From: Conidiobolus incongruus B7586
Taxonomy: Eukaryota > Entomophthoromycota > Entomophthoromycetes > Entomophthorales > Conidiobolaceae
DNA length: 13,262 nucleotides
Direction of reading: 5' to 3'
Assembly: GCA_000697335.1 (NCBI GenBank)
Contig: JNEM01009207.1
Coordinates: 1-13,262, forward strand
Every line of letters starts with the position of its first letter. Position 1 is the stretch's first letter. The notes below the pieces were generated by a model. It was given only the letters and a program-made list of their open reading frames with translations. It made no database searches and was not told the origin of the DNA. This document shows positions 9,354 through 13,262 of the stretch, one piece after another. The position numbers were made by a program, and so were the translations under genes.

Positions 9354-9798
9354 CCAATCAGTACACAGTTTCAATTAAAAATATATATTACCCAATTAGG
9401 TCTAAAATTTTTTCAGGATCTTGTTTTTAATTCATTTTAGATTTCTTATCAATTCTCCTCCAACTTTCCAACTAAATTAATTTTGAAATATAATCAATCT
9501 ATTCTCAATTCAACCACCTTATATTTCCTTTATCCAATGAATTGGAGTTATATATTAGGTAAGGATAATTTGGTTGGATCATAAATCAAATCCCCATTAT
9601 CCGCGCTATATTGGATAGCATAAGGGGGATATTTAATTAAATGAATGAAATGATCTAGTTTACTAAATTCAACCTCTCATGAATTGGATCAAATCATGGT
9701 TTCTATACTCTTAGATATAATTGGATTATTTTTAAACGTATTTCAATCCCACCTATTAATGTATGGTATGTTGAAATAATTTAATCTAATTGGCCAAT
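9354..9798. promoter_or_regulatory. CCAAT-rich distal upstream region of BTA1
   Basis: I count nine CCAAT pentamers on either strand within 445 bases: 9354-9358, 9392-9396, 9534-9538 and 9794-9798 on plus; 9541-9545, 9610-9614, 9683-9687, 9720-9724 and 9789-9793 on minus. At this base composition about one would be expected. Two pairs form inverted dyads: TCCAAT-GA-ATTGGA (9533-9546) and the perfect 12-bp palindrome AATTGGCCAATT (9788-9799). CCAAT is the site of the HAP/NF-Y complex in fungi. The region lies about 360-810 bases upstream of the BTA1 start, so control of BTA1 is plausible but inferred. Confidence 0.4.
9590..9630. repeat. GC-rich imperfect hairpin upstream of BTA1
   Basis: The outer arms ATCCCCATTAT (9590-9600) and ATAAGGGGGAT (9620-9630) pair at 10 of 11 positions. 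The inner arms GCTAT (9605-9609) and ATAGC (9615-9619) pair perfectly around the loop ATTGG. A four-base bulge, CCGC (9601-9604), lies on the left side only. The pairing has 15 matched positions over 41 bases and includes runs of C and G that are rare in the surrounding sequence. Its role is unknown: it could be a DNA or RNA structure or the relic of a small foldback element. Confidence 0.6.
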
Positions 9799-9819
9799 TT
9801 GAATTCGAACTTCTATAAT

Positions 9820-9835
9820 CCGAAATATATTTCGG
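9820..9835. promoter_or_regulatory. Perfect palindrome CCG-N10-CGG
   Basis: CCGAAATATATTTCGG is a perfect 16-bp palindrome. Paired CCG and CGG triplets with a fixed spacer are the known site form for fungal Zn(II)2Cys6 regulators, which bind CGG half-sites in inverted, everted or direct layout. Here the triplets are everted with a 10-base spacer. It lies about 830 bases upstream of the BTA1 start. No specific factor can be named. Confidence 0.35.
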
Positions 9836-9929
9836 TTCATTCTAATCAATATATTTTATATTTAAGTATATCAAAGAAATCATTAATTTAGTGATTCAAA
9901 ATCACAAGTCAATTAGTTAAACTATACTT

Positions 9930-9960
9930 CGTTTATGGTGGAACCTAAATAAACGTTTAT
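9930..9960. repeat. Hairpin overlapping a perfect 12-bp palindrome
   Basis: CGTTTAT-GGT (9930-9939) pairs with ACC (9943-9945) and ATAAACG (9949-9955) around the loop GGA, with TAA bulged on the right side. The right arm is also the left half of the perfect palindrome ATAAACGTTTAT (9949-9960). CpG-containing dyads are uncommon in DNA this poor in CG. Function is unknown. Confidence 0.5.
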
Positions 9961-11754
9961 CTCATTTCATCCAAAACATATCCCCTTTAACCTTTAATCA
10001 GTGTAATATTAATTTTCACTATTTTGAATTTTATTTGAGGAGTTAATTTACTATTATATTATAATTTATCATTCATAGTAAAAATTGATATACCTTGTGA
10101 ACTATATGAAATATTGTTTATGAAAGTATTCTACTCTTATATATTTTTATCATGTCACTATTCAAATAAAACTCTTTCCAAGAGACCTGTAATTGTCAGT
10201 TTCCAGATCCTGTCATTTCATGTTGGTGATTTGAAAATTTGAGTGAATAAAATTATAATAATTGAAAGTTTGTATTCTAAAAGTTTTTGTTCTTATTAAC
10301 AAGGTTTAAAAAGGGTCAGAGAAGAATCATGTTTGTGACGTTATATTTTATGACACAAAACCAAATATAAATAACGATGACATAATATTATATTTTATAC
10401 TTTGATTAATAGTTTTTGAATTGAAAACAAAATGAAATTGTTGTTTGCGAAAATCAGAGGACTGCTTTTAATATTATGAATAGTGAAATTTACAAGTGAT
10501 TAATAGTTTTTTTGCTAGTCTTATGATAACTAATTAATATTAATTGTTACTAATGGATGAGAATTTTAGTTTGAATGAGTTAAATTTCTTGTACTACAAA
10601 TCAATGGTGTAGGTTATATTTTATATGAGTCATTATATGCTTAAGATTGTTATGGTTTGGCGTAATATCTGTATTATTCATTGGTATGTTAAAAGATGAG
10701 CACGTTGCTGATCCATTAATAAAAAATTTAAGCAAAAAGAATGAATAAACAAGTGCCAATATAGTCATATATGCACTAATGTTTAGATGCAGAAAAGTTA
10801 TTGGCTCAATTGAAACATTTCAAGCATCACAATTTTAAAAAATTAACCTAAGTGTAAATTAAAAAACGTTCAACAAAAATATAATTACTATTGGAGTATA
10901 TTTAAGTTATTACTATTACTTGAATTTTACTTTATTAATTTTCCTATGGATGAAATGGAAATTATAAATTTTTGAATTGATTAAATGTAAATATATTCTA
11001 ATTGAGGTTCAAATAATAATTTTAAATTGACAAAATCAATGATCACAAATTTATCAAGTACAGAGTATAAATTATAACTAACTCTAGCATTTGTCAGTAT
11101 TGGTATTATTTATTCATATTATTTATATTTTTATAAATATTCTAATTATTAAAACTTCAGTATAACTTATAAATTTGAGAAATAATTTGTATGAAATTTT
11201 ATAATTTGAGAATTACTTAATTTAACAATATAAAATAAAATGTTTTTGATTTAATTACACATTCCCTTTTATAATATAAAATTTTGAAAAATTGATTATA
11301 AAAGCTATGGATATATATGATTTATTATAAATATCCATCAATAAATAAATTAATTTAAATTAAATCATTATAAAAATATTTATTCCAAATTGGGAATAAT
11401 TTTGATACTATTATAGAGCATTGAATATTTATATTTAAAATAATTAAATAAATTATAAACACTTTGCAAATAAAATTACTTATTTTTTAATTGAATTCTA
11501 AATTATAAATGCTTATATACTCAGTTTATTTATTATTTATATTACTAATGTTAATTTGATATCTTTAATGAAAGTCTATAATTAAATTATTAGTAGTTAG
11601 TGTCATATTCAACTTTGATTAATTATATATATTAAGTCTTTAAGGATAATTTTCAAATTATATATTATTTTATATTTATAATAATGGGAATTTTTTTGAT
11701 TAAAAATAGATAAATATTTTAATATATAATATATAAAAATAAATATATAATATA
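9961..11754. other. Non-coding region grading into A+T desert
   Basis: G+C falls from about 27% (line 10201) to desert level by about 11300. A TGACGTTA sequence (10336-10343) resembles an ATF/CREB site and CACGTT (10701-10706) resembles a weak Pho4-type core, but both are over 1.3 kb from the BTA1 start. The short hairpin CTCTT-TCC-AAGAG lies at 10172-10184. The word ATTGGCTCAA at 10800 links to the foldback candidate. No gene is supported. Confidence 0.5.
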
Positions 11755-12010
11755 AATTTAATTGTTTCTTTTATTATTAATAACTTTTTGTTATATTTTT
11801 AACAAAAATTTAATACTTAAAAAATAGTTCTTTTCATTAAAAACTGAAATTTGATATTTCACAAACCAATTAAATTTTTTTGCAAAAATTTTCTTTCCTA
11901 TAAGCTGGTTTTTTTAATTACCTAAAGCAATTATAATTACATAGGTTATAATTTAAAGAATATATTAGATGTGGTAGTTTTTTCTAGTTATTATAAATTA
12001 GAAAGTTTTT
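11755..12010 (-). repeat. Diverged dispersed repeat, copy 2
   Basis: This is the best preserved of the three copies. Its 92-base core (11781-11872) matches copy 3 from 13059 at 75 of 92 positions with no gap, and 11 of the 17 differences are transitions. The anchors AAATAG-N8-ATTAAAAACT (11822-11845) and the 55-base block 11916-11970 are 70 bases apart. Where the copies differ by a transition this one usually carries the C or G, so it is the least A+T-shifted. No reading frame of note. Family unknown. Confidence 0.78.
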
Positions 12011-13034
12011 TATAGCTTTAAATTTATATATTTTATAATTATTATGCAAAATAATAAGTTTATTCAAATTATATTAAGAATATTAATTAGAAATACTTTT
12101 ATTTAAAAATTTATATAAAATTTACTATTAATTAATTTTCCATCAAGAATTAAAAAAAGTAATATATAATATTATAATTTATTATAATGATAAATATTCA
12201 TTAATTAATAAAATACTTATTTAACAAGATTTATAAAGGGGGTTAATTTAAATTAATTTAATATTTTGATTTGTGTTTTAATAAACAATTATATATAAGG
12301 ATTTAAAACTTATTAATTAAAATTATTTGATATAAAAGTTTAGGTTTCTAGTAATATTTTAGTAAGTTCTGTTTAATAAATAATTACTCTAGCTTTTTTC
12401 TAAGCTTTAATTAAACTATCAGGTACTTATTTTATATTTTTATATATTAATTTGAGTTTAAACTTTAATATATATAAAATACTTAAAAACTAGTATTAAA
12501 TTACTTAGATAATTCTTTAATTAAAATAAAAAGATGATTTTTAATATATTTTTGCATTTTATTAATAATTTATAAAGTAATAGTTAAAATAAATTATTTA
12601 TATCTTCATAAGTTTTAGATAGTTTTTTTTTAGATTTAAAGTAATTTACCTAGTAATAAATTATTAATTTAGATAATACTTTATTATTAAAAACTACTTA
12701 TAAATTTTAAATAATTTTATAAGGCTTATGGTTAAGTTTTATTAATACTAAAATAAAGAACTTTTCATGATTACTATTTGGTTTAAGTATTATTAAATCA
12801 AATAACCAATCTTAAAAAATTAATTTTTTATTAAGTTTGCATATATTTATTTATTTCAAATTAATAATATATTTGAAAAATCAGAAATTCAAAAATTTCC
12901 CATTATTTTAAATTTAAGATAATATTATTATATTAAATATATAGTATTATATATTTTAAACTATATTAATCATTTTTTTTATTTAAATTATAATTAATCA
13001 TTAAACAATATATTATCTATTTAATAATTAAATA
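12011..13034. other. A+T desert between repeat copies 2 and 3
   Basis: No reading frame or RNA gene is seen. Stretches such as CTAGTA-TAAATTA near 12490 and 12650, each followed by TTAGATAAT, hint at further diverged repeats, but hand alignment is not good enough to claim them. Confidence 0.5.
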
Positions 13035-13262
13035 TTATAATATTTTTTTTATTTTGAATAACTTTTTACCATATTTTTAATAAACTTTTAATATTTTAAA
13101 AATAGTTTTATTTATTTAAAACTGAAATTTAATATTTCATAAATTAATTTAATTTATATATAGGATTTTTTTTATTATAATTAAATTTTTTGATTATCTA
13201 AAATAATTATAATATTATGGGTTATAATCTAGTAAATATATTAAATATGATAACTTTACTAA
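13035..13262 (-). repeat. Diverged dispersed repeat, copy 3 (runs off the window)
   Basis: This copy has the same orientation as copy 2 and lies about 1.28 kb further on, so the pair is a spaced direct repeat. The anchor AAATAG-N8-ATTTAAAACT lies at 13100-13123, and the 55-base block at 13192-13246 matches copy 2 at 42 of 55 positions, with 10 of 13 differences being transitions. Homology continues to the last base, so the true end is outside the window. Confidence 0.78.

Noticed and set aside
10701-10706. CACGTT as a phosphate-response (Pho4/NUC-1 type) site for BTA1
   Set aside because: BTA1 is known to be phosphate-controlled in other fungi, but this is a single low-affinity core about 1.7 kb from the start, and no CACGTG is seen nearer.
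1-13262. Mitochondrial or other organelle origin suggested by the A+T content
   Set aside because: The only gene is a nuclear lipid enzyme with a spliceosomal-type intron, standard-code Trp codons and no organelle genes around it.
1-13262. CRISPR array or bacterial operon features
   Set aside because: No regularly spaced identical repeats are seen, and the gene has a eukaryotic intron and start context.

Overview
The window looks like nuclear DNA of a fungus. One intact protein gene is recognisable. It lies on the minus strand at 6631-8991 and is the fungal type of BTA1, the bifunctional enzyme that builds the phosphorus-free betaine lipid DGTS. It has two exons and a 141-base spliceosomal-type intron with a GTATGT donor and a TTTAG acceptor. 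UGG codons are read as Trp and there is no organellar code, which argues against mitochondrial origin despite the extreme A+T content. I cannot place the organism more closely than Fungi.

The base composition is strongly graded. Hand counts of single 60-base lines give about 28-48% G+C inside the gene, about 27-28% in the nearest 1-2 kb, and only about 5-8% in the outer flanks (for example the lines starting at 3241, 3361 and 12901). The flanks hold no long reading frame and look like decayed non-coding DNA. They contain three collinear, diverged copies of one unidentified repeat, one at the left edge (+) and two near the right edge (-). Many differences between copies are C/T or G/A. They also contain a dead tRNA-Asn copy in which the conserved CG of the T loop has become TA. 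Both fit cytosine deamination (RIP-like or CpG methylation decay), but this is inference.

Layout from left to right: repeat copy 1 (1-270); A+T desert; an unexplained island of normal composition (2303-2670); desert; tRNA-Asn pseudogene (4319-4392); desert; a foldback element candidate (5175-5362); two weak gene candidates in divergent orientation (5469-5687 minus, 5731-6250 plus); the shared 3' region with two stem-loops and a two-way AATAAA signal (6389-6573); BTA1; its upstream region (8992 to about 10000), rich in CCAAT pentamers and perfect dyads; desert; repeat copy 2 (11755-12010); desert; repeat copy 3 (13035 to the end).

I see no multi-gene system. The most useful points for a second look are the repeat family with its mutation spectrum, the dense dyads upstream of BTA1, the 3' stem-loops, the 2.3-2.7 kb island and the possible very small spliced gene convergent with BTA1.
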